Positions 1 to 7,625 of a stretch of 64,000 bases of DNA are shown in pieces. A program made the translations under genes and the position numbers. Origin of the DNA: Marinobacter guineae. GTDB lineage: Bacteria; Pseudomonadota; Gammaproteobacteria; Pseudomonadales; Oleiphilaceae. Positions within the stretch are counted from its first letter, which is position 1. The number at the start of each line of letters is the position of its first letter. Location: positions 930,001 to 994,000 of the forward strand of contig NZ_KZ319339.1 of NCBI RefSeq assembly GCF_002744735.1. The letters run 5' to 3'. The notes under the pieces were generated by a model that did no database searches, was not told where the DNA came from, and worked only from the letters and a program-made list of their open reading frames with translations.

Positions 1-245
1 AGCCATAAATTAGCGCGCCCATCACTTGCGGGAACCAGCAAAACAACAAACGTTACGAAAACAACAAGGAAGACCTGAAAAAAACGCTGATTAGCAAAGT
101 TGCTGAACCAAACCGGCAGGAAATCCGCAAATAGTGAAACAAGAATAACGGAGACAAAAACGGGGACGAGAAAACCATGGAAAAAAGAGCTGGACTGGTT
201 GAATTTCAGAGGAATTTGAGAAGTACTATACCCTTTCGTTACCAC
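1..245 (-). CDS. partial hydrophobic membrane protein downstream of pilA (runs off the left edge)
   Basis: The minus-strand frame stays open from about position 330 to the window edge. A GTG at 243-245 is the first possible start after the pilA terminator. The roughly 80 visible residues contain two strongly hydrophobic stretches, one around FLVPVFVSVILVSLFADFL and one around FFQVFLVVFVTFVVLLV, which look like membrane helices. In several gammaproteobacteria the gene after pilA encodes a pilin glycosyltransferase or O-antigen-ligase-like membrane protein. That is the best guess from position, but no diagnostic motif falls inside the visible part. The start is uncertain and no clear ribosome binding site is seen. 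Confidence 0.4.
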   Translation of the reverse strand, partial: MVTKGYSTSQIPLKFNQSSSFFHGFLVPVFVSVILVSLFADFLPVWFSNFANQRFFQVFLVVFVTFVVLLVPASDGRANLW

Positions 246-281
246 ATCAACGCCCCAGCATGACCACCAATAAATAACAAC

Positions 282-309
282 AAAAACCCCGCCTATTGGC
301 AGGGCTTTT
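282..309 (-). terminator. intrinsic terminator after pilA
   Basis: Read on the minus strand, AAAAGCCCTGCC and GGCGGGGTTTTT form a stem with two G-T pairs around the loop AATA, followed by a T-rich run. It sits about 50 bases after the pilA stop codon. The matching A and T runs at the two ends mean it could also work from the other strand. Confidence 0.75.
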
Positions 310-357
310 GACTTTCTCTTACTCTCAGACCCCAAAGGGCTTGAGCGCAGTGCTTAC

Positions 358-861
358 TTAGCTGTGCTCACAGCTGGCCGGCGCGTACGAGTCCTTCCAA
401 CCTTGAGTAGATGTTCCACCTGTCATGGAGCAGGAGTAGGCGCCAGCAAGACTGCGGCTGACAGTAATGACGACACCACGGACAGAGCCGGAAGCATCTT
501 CACCCAACTTCACAGACCAAGTCATAGTTGGCAAGTCACCATCTGTCACATCGAGACCGGCCGCATCGCCATAGGTATCGTCGACAAGGTTAGACCCAGT
601 CCAACCAATATTGATTTGGCGAGGACTAGCACCCAAATTATCTGCAGTCGCAACGACTTCACCGCCGCTGTTAAAGATGCTTTCAGCGCTGGATTTGAGA
701 GCGTTAACCTCACCAACAACACGAGAAACCTGGGCGCGAGCGGTATAGTCCTGATACTGCGGAATAGCGACAGCTGCCAGGATACCGATGATCGCAACGA
801 CGATCATAAGTTCGATCAGAGTGAAACCCTTCTGGGCGTGATTGATTTGCATATTTTTCAT
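358..861 (-). CDS. pilA: type IV pilin major subunit PilA
   Basis: This is a 167-residue type IVa prepilin. The short leader ends in a lysine and glycine before the cleavage point (Gly12/Phe13), and the mature protein starts [20 protein letters not shown], with Glu at mature position 5 as required for assembly and methylation. A hydrophobic alpha-1 helix follows, and Cys144 and Cys164 can close the C-terminal D-loop disulfide. PilD (4274-5149) would cleave and methylate it, and PilB and PilC assemble it. The gene is divergent from pilBCD, as in Pseudomonas. The first ATG has AGAGG six bases upstream; an alternative ATG lies three codons later. Confidence 0.95.
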   Translation of the reverse strand: MKNMQINHAQKGFTLIELMIVVAIIGILAAVAIPQYQDYTARAQVSRVVGEVNALKSSAESIFNSGGEVVATADNLGASPRQINIGWTGSNLVDDTYGDAAGLDVTDGDLPTMTWSVKLGEDASGSVRGVVITVSRSLAGAYSCSMTGGTSTQGWKDSYAPASCEHS

Positions 862-1247
862 TGTCGACCTCTGTGTTTAACGGTTATCAACTCTTAATGG
901 CCCGGGCCCGGTGGAGCCGTGCCCCGCGACCGGTTTTAGAGCCTACCCGAGCTAAAGCAGCTGCCGTGCCAGTTTCGCGAATAGAGCGATTTCCACTTTA
1001 TTATCAGCATGATGTGATCGTCGTCGTTGCCTATGATGATGCCAGAGCGTTGACTGGCATCCGACCCGATGCGTCACCACGTGACCATTTTTGTCAGTTC
1101 TCTGTTACATCCAATCGGCTCAAACCCAATAGCCTTCACCTAATCAATACAGAAAGCGCCTTTCCAAACCAACACCAGACATCTAAACTCAGTGACATTT
1201 ACAAAATACCCTTTTCAGCAACTTAGGCAGCATTTCTCAGTCAATTT
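862..1247. other. 386-bp divergent pilA-pilB intergenic region
   Basis: The region holds the sigma-54 promoter of pilA (955-971) and must hold the pilB promoter. No convincing sigma-70 hexamers were found for pilB. Short frames on the plus strand here are uncharacteristic and are not called genes. The DNA upstream of the sigma-54 site, about 975-1200, is where PilR and possibly IHF would bind, but no site could be assigned. Confidence 0.5.
955..971 (-). promoter_or_regulatory. sigma-54 (RpoN) promoter of pilA
   Basis: On the minus strand the sequence TGGCACGGCAGCTGCTT matches the sigma-54 consensus (TGGCAC, five bases, TTGC), with the invariant GG and GC dinucleotides at the correct -24/-12 spacing and a single mismatch in the -12 element. 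It would start transcription near 945, leaving a leader of about 85 bases before pilA. RpoN control of pilA through PilS/PilR is established in Pseudomonas. rpoN itself is at 37889-39415; pilS and pilR are not in this window. Confidence 0.8.
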
Positions 1248-2963
1248 ATGTCTACCAACAAAAGCAACGTGACTCTAACCGGGCTGGCAAGGCGCTTCGT
1301 AGATGACGGCCTTCTTGATGAAGCTACCGCCAAGGACGCATTCCTCCAGGCCTCCCAAAACCGAATCCCCCTGATCACCTACCTCACCCAAAACAATCTG
1401 GCAGACAGCGCAAAACTGGCTTTCTCTGCTGCCATGGAGTTTGGGGTTTCGGTTCTGGATCTTTCTGCATTTATGACGGAAATGATGCCGGAGAAAGTGG
1501 TAGACGAAAAACTGATCCGAAAACACAACGCACTTCCTCTTTATAAGCGGGGAAATCGGCTGTTTATTGCGGTTTCTGACCCGACCAATATCCAGGCTCT
1601 GGATGAAATCAAATTCAACACTGGCCTGAGTACCGATGCGGTTCTGGTCGACGACGCCAAGTTGCGAGATGCAATCGACAAGTATCTGGAATCCCAGGAC
1701 ACCACGATGGGGGATCTGGATGACTCGGATCTGGAGGGCGTTGAAACCGAAGGCGGCGAGCAGGAAGACGATGGCGCAGTTACAGCGAGCGAAGTTGATG
1801 ATGCGCCTATCGTCAAGTACGTGAACAAAATGCTCCTTGATGCGATTCGTGGCGGCGCCTCGGATGTTCACTTCGAGCCCTATGAAAAGATCTATCGTGT
1901 CCGGTACCGTACCGACGGCATTCTGAAAGAAGTCTCCCGACCTTCAGTAAAGCTTGCCCCAAAGATTTCCGCCCGCGTAAAAATCATGGCCCAATTAGAC
2001 ATTTCCGAGCGGCGTGTGCCTCAGGATGGCCGGATCAAGATGAAGCTGTCCAAGACCAAGGCGATTGATTTCCGGGTGAATACCCTTCCTACCCTCTGGG
2101 GTGAGAAGATTGTGTTGCGGATCCTGGATCCCAGTCAGGCCAAGCTGGGCATTGATGTGCTGGGGTACGAGGAAGACCAGAAAAAGCTCTTTATGGATGC
2201 CCTGGCGCAGCCCCAAGGCATGATTCTGGTTACCGGTCCCACAGGCTCCGGTAAAACCGTCTCCCTTTATACCGGTCTGAACATATTGAACACACCGGGC
2301 ATCAATATCTCCACGGCGGAAGACCCGGCGGAAATCAATCTGGAAGGCATTAACCAAGTTAACGTGAACACTCGGGTGGGTCTGGGCTTCGCGGAAGCCC
2401 TGCGGGCGTTCCTGCGACAGGACCCGGACGTAATCATGGTGGGTGAGATCCGGGATCTGGAAACCGCCAACATTGCGATCAAGGCCGCCCAGACCGGCCA
2501 CCTGGTGCTTTCGACCCTGCACACCAACAGCGCCGCCGAAACACTTACCCGGATGATGAACATGGGAGTTCCTTCGTTCAACATTGCCACGTCCGTAAGC
2601 CTGATTATTGCCCAGCGACTTGGCCGGAGGCTGTGTAATTCCTGCAAGCAGGCTGCGGAGATCCCGAAAGAGGTGCTTTTGGAGGAAGGGTTCACACAGG
2701 AACAAATTGATACAGGCTTCACGTTGTACCGCCCCAAGGGCTGTGATAAATGCAATGGAGGATATAAAGGCCGCGTCGGTATTTACGAGGTGGTCAAGAT
2801 TACCGACGAGCTGGCGAACATGATTATGGAAGAAGCCAGTTCCATCAAAATTGCACAGCAGGCTCAGGCAGAAGGCTTCCGAACTCTGCGTCAATCCGCT
2901 CTTCGCAAAGTGATTGAGGGAGTTACCAGCCTTGAGGAAGCCAACCGCGTGACGAAGGATTAA
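1248..2963 (+). CDS. pilB: type IV pilus extension ATPase PilB
   Basis: This cytoplasmic hexameric ATPase powers pilus extension. The 571 residues carry an N-terminal T2SSE_N/MshEN-like domain (roughly 1-150), an acidic linker, and the secretion ATPase core. Visible motifs are the Asp box around DISERRVPQDGR (251-262), Walker A GPTGSGKT (330-337), Walker B ending in Glu400, and a His box around TGHLVLSTLHTNSA. Two CxxC pairs (Cys463/466 and Cys499/502) form the zinc site typical of PilB/GspE and absent from the retraction ATPase PilT. Length is normal. It leads the pilBCD operon, with pilC two bases downstream. Confidence 0.97.
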   Translation: MSTNKSNVTLTGLARRFVDDGLLDEATAKDAFLQASQNRIPLITYLTQNNLADSAKLAFSAAMEFGVSVLDLSAFMTEMMPEKVVDEKLIRKHNALPLYKRGNRLFIAVSDPTNIQALDEIKFNTGLSTDAVLVDDAKLRDAIDKYLESQDTTMGDLDDSDLEGVETEGGEQEDDGAVTASEVDDAPIVKYVNKMLLDAIRGGASDVHFEPYEKIYRVRYRTDGILKEVSRPSVKLAPKISARVKIMAQLDISERRVPQDGRIKMKLSKTKAIDFRVNTLPTLWGEKIVLRILDPSQAKLGIDVLGYEEDQKKLFMDALAQPQGMILVTGPTGSGKTVSLYTGLNILNTPGINISTAEDPAEINLEGINQVNVNTRVGLGFAEALRAFLRQDPDVIMVGEIRDLETANIAIKAAQTGHLVLSTLHTNSAAETLTRMMNMGVPSFNIATSVSLIIAQRLGRRLCNSCKQAAEIPKEVLLEEGFTQEQIDTGFTLYRPKGCDKCNGGYKGRVGIYEVVKITDELANMIMEEASSIKIAQQAQAEGFRTLRQSALRKVIEGVTSLEEANRVTKD

Positions 2964-2965
2964 GC

Positions 2966-4186
2966 ATGGCAGAGAAAGCACAGAAGCTGGAATCGTACGT
3001 TTGGGAAGGGAAAGACCGGAGGGGCAATAAGTCCAAGGGTGAACTCACGGGTGCCAACCTGGCGCTGGTTAAGGCCCAGTTGCGAAAGCAGGGGATCATG
3101 CCGGACAAGGTGAAGAAAAAGCCCAAACCACTTTTTGGTGGCAGTAAGAAGATCACACCGTTTGATATTGCCATGCTGACGCGCCAGCTGGCGACGATGA
3201 TGAAAGCGGGTGTGCCTCTCGTTCAGAGCTTCGACATCGTTGCTGACGGCCTTGAGAACAAAGGGCTTCAGGAATTGGTGATGAGTATCCGGAATGACAT
3301 TTCTTCAGGTACCAGCTTTGCCGGGGCGCTCCGTAAGCACCCCCGACATTTCGATGACTTGTATTGCAACCTGGTGGATTCGGGTGAGAAGGCAGGTGCG
3401 CTTGAAGCGATGCTCGACCGGATCGCCACTTATCTTGAAAAGACCGAAATTTTGAAGAAGAAGGTAAAAAAGGCAATGACTTACCCCATTGCCGTTGTCG
3501 TGGTTGCGATTATTGTTACGGCTATTCTTCTTGTGAAAGTTGTTCCTCAGTTTGAGAGTCTTTTCAACGGTTTCGGCGCTGAATTGCCGGTTTTCACCCA
3601 GATGGTGGTGAGATTATCTGAGTGGATGCAAAGTTGGTGGTTTGTTGTTTTGCTAGGAATAGTCGGCACTATTTTTCTCTTCAAAGAAGCAAAACGCCGG
3701 TCTCAGAAGTTCTCGGATCTGGTCGATAAATACGTTTTGAAGTTACCCGTCGTCGGCGAAATCCTCGATAAATCTGCCGTCGCGAAATTTGGTCGCGTTC
3801 TCTCTACCACCTTTGCTGCGGGTGTGCCTCTGGTGGATGCGCTGGATTCTGTTGCTGGCGCGACCGGTAATGCTGTTTACCGCGATGCTATTAACCAGAT
3901 CAAGAACGATGTCTCCAGTGGCACACAGTTACAAGCCGCTATGCGCCAGCAGGATGTCTTCCCCGTTATGGCGGTTCAACTTACGGCTATCGGTGAAGAG
4001 TCCGGTAACCTGGATGAGATGCTGGCCAAGGTGGCAGAGCATTATGAGGCAGTGGTGGATGACATGGTCGATAACCTGACCGCACTGATGGAGCCGATGA
4101 TTATGTCGGTTCTGGGTGTGCTTGTGGGTGGTTTGATTATTGCGATGTATCTGCCGATCTTCCAGATGGGGCAGGTTGTTGGTTAA
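2966..4186 (+). CDS. pilC: type IV pilus inner-membrane platform protein PilC
   Basis: PilC is the polytopic inner-membrane protein that couples the PilB and PilT motors to the growing pilus. The 406 residues hold two T2SSF domains in tandem (about 70-195 and 270-400), each opening with a similar motif (DIAMLTRQLATMMKAGVPL and KFGRVLSTTFAAGVPLVDAL). Hydrophobic helices lie near 170-195, 220-245 and the C-terminus. It begins two bases after pilB and is followed by a GC-rich palindrome before pilD. Confidence 0.97.
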   Translation: MAEKAQKLESYVWEGKDRRGNKSKGELTGANLALVKAQLRKQGIMPDKVKKKPKPLFGGSKKITPFDIAMLTRQLATMMKAGVPLVQSFDIVADGLENKGLQELVMSIRNDISSGTSFAGALRKHPRHFDDLYCNLVDSGEKAGALEAMLDRIATYLEKTEILKKKVKKAMTYPIAVVVVAIIVTAILLVKVVPQFESLFNGFGAELPVFTQMVVRLSEWMQSWWFVVLLGIVGTIFLFKEAKRRSQKFSDLVDKYVLKLPVVGEILDKSAVAKFGRVLSTTFAAGVPLVDALDSVAGATGNAVYRDAINQIKNDVSSGTQLQAAMRQQDVFPVMAVQLTAIGEESGNLDEMLAKVAEHYEAVVDDMVDNLTALMEPMIMSVLGVLVGGLIIAMYLPIFQMGQVVG

Positions 4187-4190
4187 TGCC

Positions 4191-4229
4191 CCTCTCCCCC
4201 GGCCCCTCTCCCGCGAGGGGGGAGGGGAG
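4191..4229. repeat. GC-rich palindrome between pilC and pilD
   Basis: The inverted repeat CCCCTCTCCC / GGGGGGAGGGG around GCGA starts a few bases after the pilC stop, preceded by a second copy of CCCCTCTCCC. There is no T run on the plus strand, so it is a weak candidate terminator. It resembles the CCCTCTCCC/GGGAGAGGG intergenic palindromes I recall as common in proteobacterial genomes. It may protect the pilBC message end or reduce pilD expression. Confidence 0.55.
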
Positions 4230-4273
4230 ATTAAAGCCAGACCCTCCTACATTTTTTAACTCTGGGCGTTTTG

Positions 4274-5149
4274 ATGGTCTCCCTTGATACATTTCTTGCC
4301 ACCCCTTGGCTTCTTTACCTCACCGTCACACTTTTTTCCCTTTGCATCGGCAGCTTTCTGAACGTTGTGATTCTGCGTCTGCCGAAAATGATGCATCAGG
4401 ACTGGCGCTGCCAGTGCGAGGAATTTCTGGAGCTCCCTGAAAAACAGCGGAAGCCGGAGGAGCGAATTACGCTTTCCAAGCCGGCTTCTACCTGTCCTTC
4501 CTGTGGCCATGGGATTCGGGCTTGGGAGAATATTCCGGTGGTGAGCTGGCTGCTGCTTCGGGGCAAGTGTGCTTCGTGCAAGGCCGGCATCTCTCCCCGG
4601 TATCCAATTATTGAGGCCGTTACCGCCCTGTTTTCGGTGGTAACGATTGCCGTCATCGGGCCCAACGAGTCTGCGCTTTGGGCGTTGTTGCTGGTTTGGG
4701 CGCTGGTGGCACTTACCGTGATTGATTTCGATACCCAGCTTCTGCCGGATAGCATCACCCTGCCCCTGATGTGGCTCGGGCTGGTGCTGAATTATTTTGG
4801 TGTACTTACAGACTTTACCAGTGCCTTTTGGGGCGCTGTGGCGGGTTATCTTTCGTTGTGGTCGGTTTACTGGTTGTTCAAGCTGGTTACTGGCAAGGAA
4901 GGTATGGGCCATGGGGACTTCAAGTTGCTGGCCGCTCTGGGTGCCTGGCTGGGGTGGCAGTTGTTGCCGGCGGTGATTCTGCTTTCTTCGGTGGTCGGTG
5001 CGGTTGTGGGTATCAGCCTGATGGTGTTCAAGAAGCATGGGCGGGAGGTGCCGATTCCCTTTGGGCCTTATCTGGCGACGGCGGGGTTGATTTGTTTGTG
5101 GTTTGGGAGTGAGATTCAGGCATTCTGGTTCGGGTTTCTGGGGGTCTGA
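4274..5149 (+). CDS. pilD: prepilin peptidase and N-methyltransferase PilD
   Basis: PilD cleaves prepilin leaders and N-methylates the new Phe1, acting on PilA, minor pilins and type II secretion pseudopilins. The N-terminal membrane segment is followed by the cytoplasmic loop with two CxxC pairs (CPSCGHG and CASCKAG), which defines the bifunctional class. The two catalytic aspartates lie in VIDFDTQLLPD and GHGDFKLLAALG. Several membrane helices complete the roughly 291 residues. A TTG codon directly precedes this ATG and is a less likely start. coaE begins three bases after its stop. Confidence 0.95.
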   Translation: MVSLDTFLATPWLLYLTVTLFSLCIGSFLNVVILRLPKMMHQDWRCQCEEFLELPEKQRKPEERITLSKPASTCPSCGHGIRAWENIPVVSWLLLRGKCASCKAGISPRYPIIEAVTALFSVVTIAVIGPNESALWALLLVWALVALTVIDFDTQLLPDSITLPLMWLGLVLNYFGVLTDFTSAFWGAVAGYLSLWSVYWLFKLVTGKEGMGHGDFKLLAALGAWLGWQLLPAVILLSSVVGAVVGISLMVFKKHGREVPIPFGPYLATAGLICLWFGSEIQAFWFGFLGV

Positions 5150-5152
5150 TCC

Positions 5153-5752
5153 ATGGCGATTATTGGCCTGACCGGCGGGATTGGTTCCGGCAAATCCACT
5201 GTGGCACGCCTGTTCGGTGAGCTTGGTGTGCATTGGGTGGATGCGGATGATGTGGCCCGGCAGGTGGTTGAGCCGGGGACGCCTGCGCTGGCGCGGATTG
5301 CTGAGCATTTTGGGGAGGGGATTCTTACGTCTGAGGGTGCTCTGGATCGGGCTCGGCTTCGCGGAATCGTCTTTCAGGAGCAGGAAGAGCGGCTTTGGCT
5401 CGAATCGATTTTGCACCCTGTGATACGTGAAGAATTGATTCGGCAGTTAAACCCGGAAAACTACCAGCTTCCTTATGTGCTTCTGGTCTCCCCTCTCCTC
5501 CTCGAAACCGACCAGCACGAACTGGTTGACCGTATTGTGGTGATTGATGTGCCAGTCGATGTGCAAATTGAACGCACTATGGCCCGGGACACCAACTCCC
5601 GGGAGCAGGTTGAGCGGATTATTGCCGCGCAGATGTCGCGGCAGCAGCGAGTTGAGCGTGCGGACGCTATAATTGACAATAACCGCCCTATGGATGAGGT
5701 GGAGCGTCAGGTGCGTGAGCTGCATGAACGATTTTTGGTGGACTTTGGCTAA
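5153..5752 (+). CDS. coaE: dephospho-CoA kinase
   Basis: CoaE catalyses the last step of coenzyme A synthesis, ATP-dependent 3'-phosphorylation of dephospho-CoA. The protein opens with the P-loop LTGGIGSGKST and has the family's DADDVARQVVEPG and PLLLE segments; 199 residues is normal. The pilBCD-coaE order is the same as in Pseudomonas. There yacG usually follows directly; here yacG lies 4.3 kb further on (10026), with three other genes between. Confidence 0.96.
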   Translation: MAIIGLTGGIGSGKSTVARLFGELGVHWVDADDVARQVVEPGTPALARIAEHFGEGILTSEGALDRARLRGIVFQEQEERLWLESILHPVIREELIRQLNPENYQLPYVLLVSPLLLETDQHELVDRIVVIDVPVDVQIERTMARDTNSREQVERIIAAQMSRQQRVERADAIIDNNRPMDEVERQVRELHERFLVDFG

Positions 5753-6839
5753 CGGGTGTTTCCGCTATTTGCTTGCGGGTCTGGCGGCTGCGATTACTCT
5801 GACCTTTTCTTCTCCCAGCTACAGCATCGAGCCTGTGTCTGAGCCGGAGGATCAGCCTCTGGTGGAGATTCTGTCGCCGGATCGGTTGCCTATCGGGTTT
5901 TATACCTTTGAGCCGGATGAGTACTGGGCAGAGCCCAGGGACTCCTACTGGCTGAAATTCAGTAACTGGGTGCTGCGCCAGGAGCGTATTCAGGGACCCA
6001 GGGTTCAGTCTCTGGGCCAGTGGGCAGATAAAACACTCTCCGGCAGCGAACAGGGCCTTCCGAATAATCAAAGCTACCTGCGTATCGGCTTTGCCACGGA
6101 ATCGGAGTACGGAGATATTGCGCAATTCGAGCCGGAGGCGCGTTTCCGGCTGGATATTCCGACCACTGAGGAAAAACTCCGGCTGGTTATCGAGAGCGAA
6201 AGCGAGGATCTGATTCCTCTCGAAGAGCGCCAGCGGGACCGGCAACTTACCGAGCCGAACCGGTCTGACACCCAGGCAACCGGCGCCCTGCGTTATCTGA
6301 CGGAAGTGGGTGACGCCATTAACTTCTCCAATGATGTGGGGGTGCGCCTGCGGCTCCCCCCGGACGCATTCTGGCGTGCGACGGCTGAGAAACGGTGGCG
6401 CCTGGACGACAAGTGGATCCTGAACGCCCAGCAGCGATTTTATTATTTTCACCAGGACGGCTGGGGCGAGCGAACCTGGATTGGTGCCGGTCGGCCGGTG
6501 GGGAATGGCTGGTACTTTCAGTCCTCATCCGAGCTGGAGTGGGTGCACCGGAACCGGGAATTTGCCGCGGCGCAGATTTTCAGTGTGCGGAAGCGGATGA
6601 ACAACCGGCTGATCGTAACGCCCCGGCTGGGCGTGCTGGGCGAAAGCCAGCCTTCCTGGCGCACCACGTCAGCATTCGGGGATCTGACCTTTCGGTACCG
6701 GCTGCACAGCAACTGGCTTTACGCGGAGCTGATTCCGGCATTGGAATTCCCCCGGGAGGAAGGCTTCAAGGACCAGGCTTCGGTGGTTTTCCGCATCGAA
6801 ATGTTTTTCTCGGGGATTATTGAGGACGATCGCCTGTAA
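5724..6839 (+). CDS. uncharacterised outer-membrane-type protein
   Basis: I do not recognise a named family. The start is taken at the ATG inside the end of coaE (29-base overlap); the N-terminus then gives a signal-peptide-like segment with a hydrophobic core (LLAGLAAAITLTF) and probable cleavage near residues 31-36. The mature 335 or so residues alternate polar and hydrophobic residues in short strands (for example WILNAQQRFYYFHQDGWG and WYFQSSSELEWVHR) and end in strands rich in aromatic residues, which suggests a small beta-barrel or surface-associated beta protein. It couples to trmO through a TAATG overlap. Function unknown. Confidence 0.75.
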   Translation: MNDFWWTLANGCFRYLLAGLAAAITLTFSSPSYSIEPVSEPEDQPLVEILSPDRLPIGFYTFEPDEYWAEPRDSYWLKFSNWVLRQERIQGPRVQSLGQWADKTLSGSEQGLPNNQSYLRIGFATESEYGDIAQFEPEARFRLDIPTTEEKLRLVIESESEDLIPLEERQRDRQLTEPNRSDTQATGALRYLTEVGDAINFSNDVGVRLRLPPDAFWRATAEKRWRLDDKWILNAQQRFYYFHQDGWGERTWIGAGRPVGNGWYFQSSSELEWVHRNREFAAAQIFSVRKRMNNRLIVTPRLGVLGESQPSWRTTSAFGDLTFRYRLHSNWLYAELIPALEFPREEGFKDQASVVFRIEMFFSGIIEDDRL

Positions 6840-7582
6840 TGCCACGACACCCGTCCAAATCCGCAGCTGAGGCCCTCACGCTATCGCCTATTGCCATTAC
6901 CCGTTCCTGCTTCCGGGACAAGTTTGGAGTGCCGCGTCAGCCCGGGCTGACCCGCCATGCCAGGGCCGACCTGGTTATCCAGTCGCCGTTTGACCGGGAG
7001 GATGCGTTCCGAGGGATTGAGACCGCCAGTCATCTGTGGCTCACCTTTCAGTTTCATGAGGCTGTGCGTGCCGAATGGCGGCCCGTGGTGCGCCCTCCCC
7101 GCCTGGGCGGAAACCGGAAGATGGGCGTGTTTGCCAGCCGTTCGCCATTCCGCCCCAACAGTCTTGGGCTGTCAGTTGTACGGAATGAGGGGTTGGCCCG
7201 AATTGATGGCAGGCTGGTGCTGCGCATCAGCGATCATGACCTGATCGACGGCACGCCGATTCTGGACATCAAGCCCTACCTGCCCTTTGCCGATTCCGTG
7301 CCGGAGGCCACCCTGGGCTGGGCCGATTCACCGCCTACAGAAAGGCTGGAGGTGGTGTTCCTGCCAGAAGCGGAGGAGCAGATCCGGCAGCTTTTACCGG
7401 AACACTACCCGGAGCTGCGTGCCCTGATCGAGGATGTGGTGGGCTACGACCCTCGGCCCTCTTTTCGCCGGGGGCGGGAGGAAGATCGCATTTACGGCGC
7501 CCATCTGTACGATCTGAATGTGCGCTTCCGGTTCGTGAATGCTCATTCACAGAAACGTGTCGAAGTGCTAACGGTCTGTTAA
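6839..7582 (+). CDS. trmO: tRNA (t6A37) N6-methyltransferase TrmO
   Basis: TrmO (YaeB/TsaA) uses S-adenosylmethionine to methylate N6-threonylcarbamoyladenosine at position 37 of some tRNAs. The beta-barrel SAM domain is visible from SPIAITRSCFRDKFGVPRQ through RSPFRPNSLGLSVVRN and DGTPILDIKPYLPFADSVP, followed by the C-terminal extension ending in DLNVRFRF. The 247 residues fit the family. The start codon overlaps the stop of the preceding gene (TAATG), so the two are probably translationally coupled, though no functional link is evident. Confidence 0.92.
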   Translation: MPRHPSKSAAEALTLSPIAITRSCFRDKFGVPRQPGLTRHARADLVIQSPFDREDAFRGIETASHLWLTFQFHEAVRAEWRPVVRPPRLGGNRKMGVFASRSPFRPNSLGLSVVRNEGLARIDGRLVLRISDHDLIDGTPILDIKPYLPFADSVPEATLGWADSPPTERLEVVFLPEAEEQIRQLLPEHYPELRALIEDVVGYDPRPSFRRGREEDRIYGAHLYDLNVRFRFVNAHSQKRVEVLTVC

Positions 7583-7625
7583 ACTGCTGCTGGTGATTTT
7601 GTAGTCGACACAGGGAATTCGTGCC

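Noticed and set aside
364..897. Plus-strand open frame opposite pilA
   Set aside because: It is antisense to a certain pilin gene, has no recognisable protein character and no ribosome binding site.
861..1226. Plus-strand open frame of 121 codons between pilA and pilB
   Set aside because: It covers the sigma-54 promoter of pilA, has no homologue I recognise and its composition is not protein-like.
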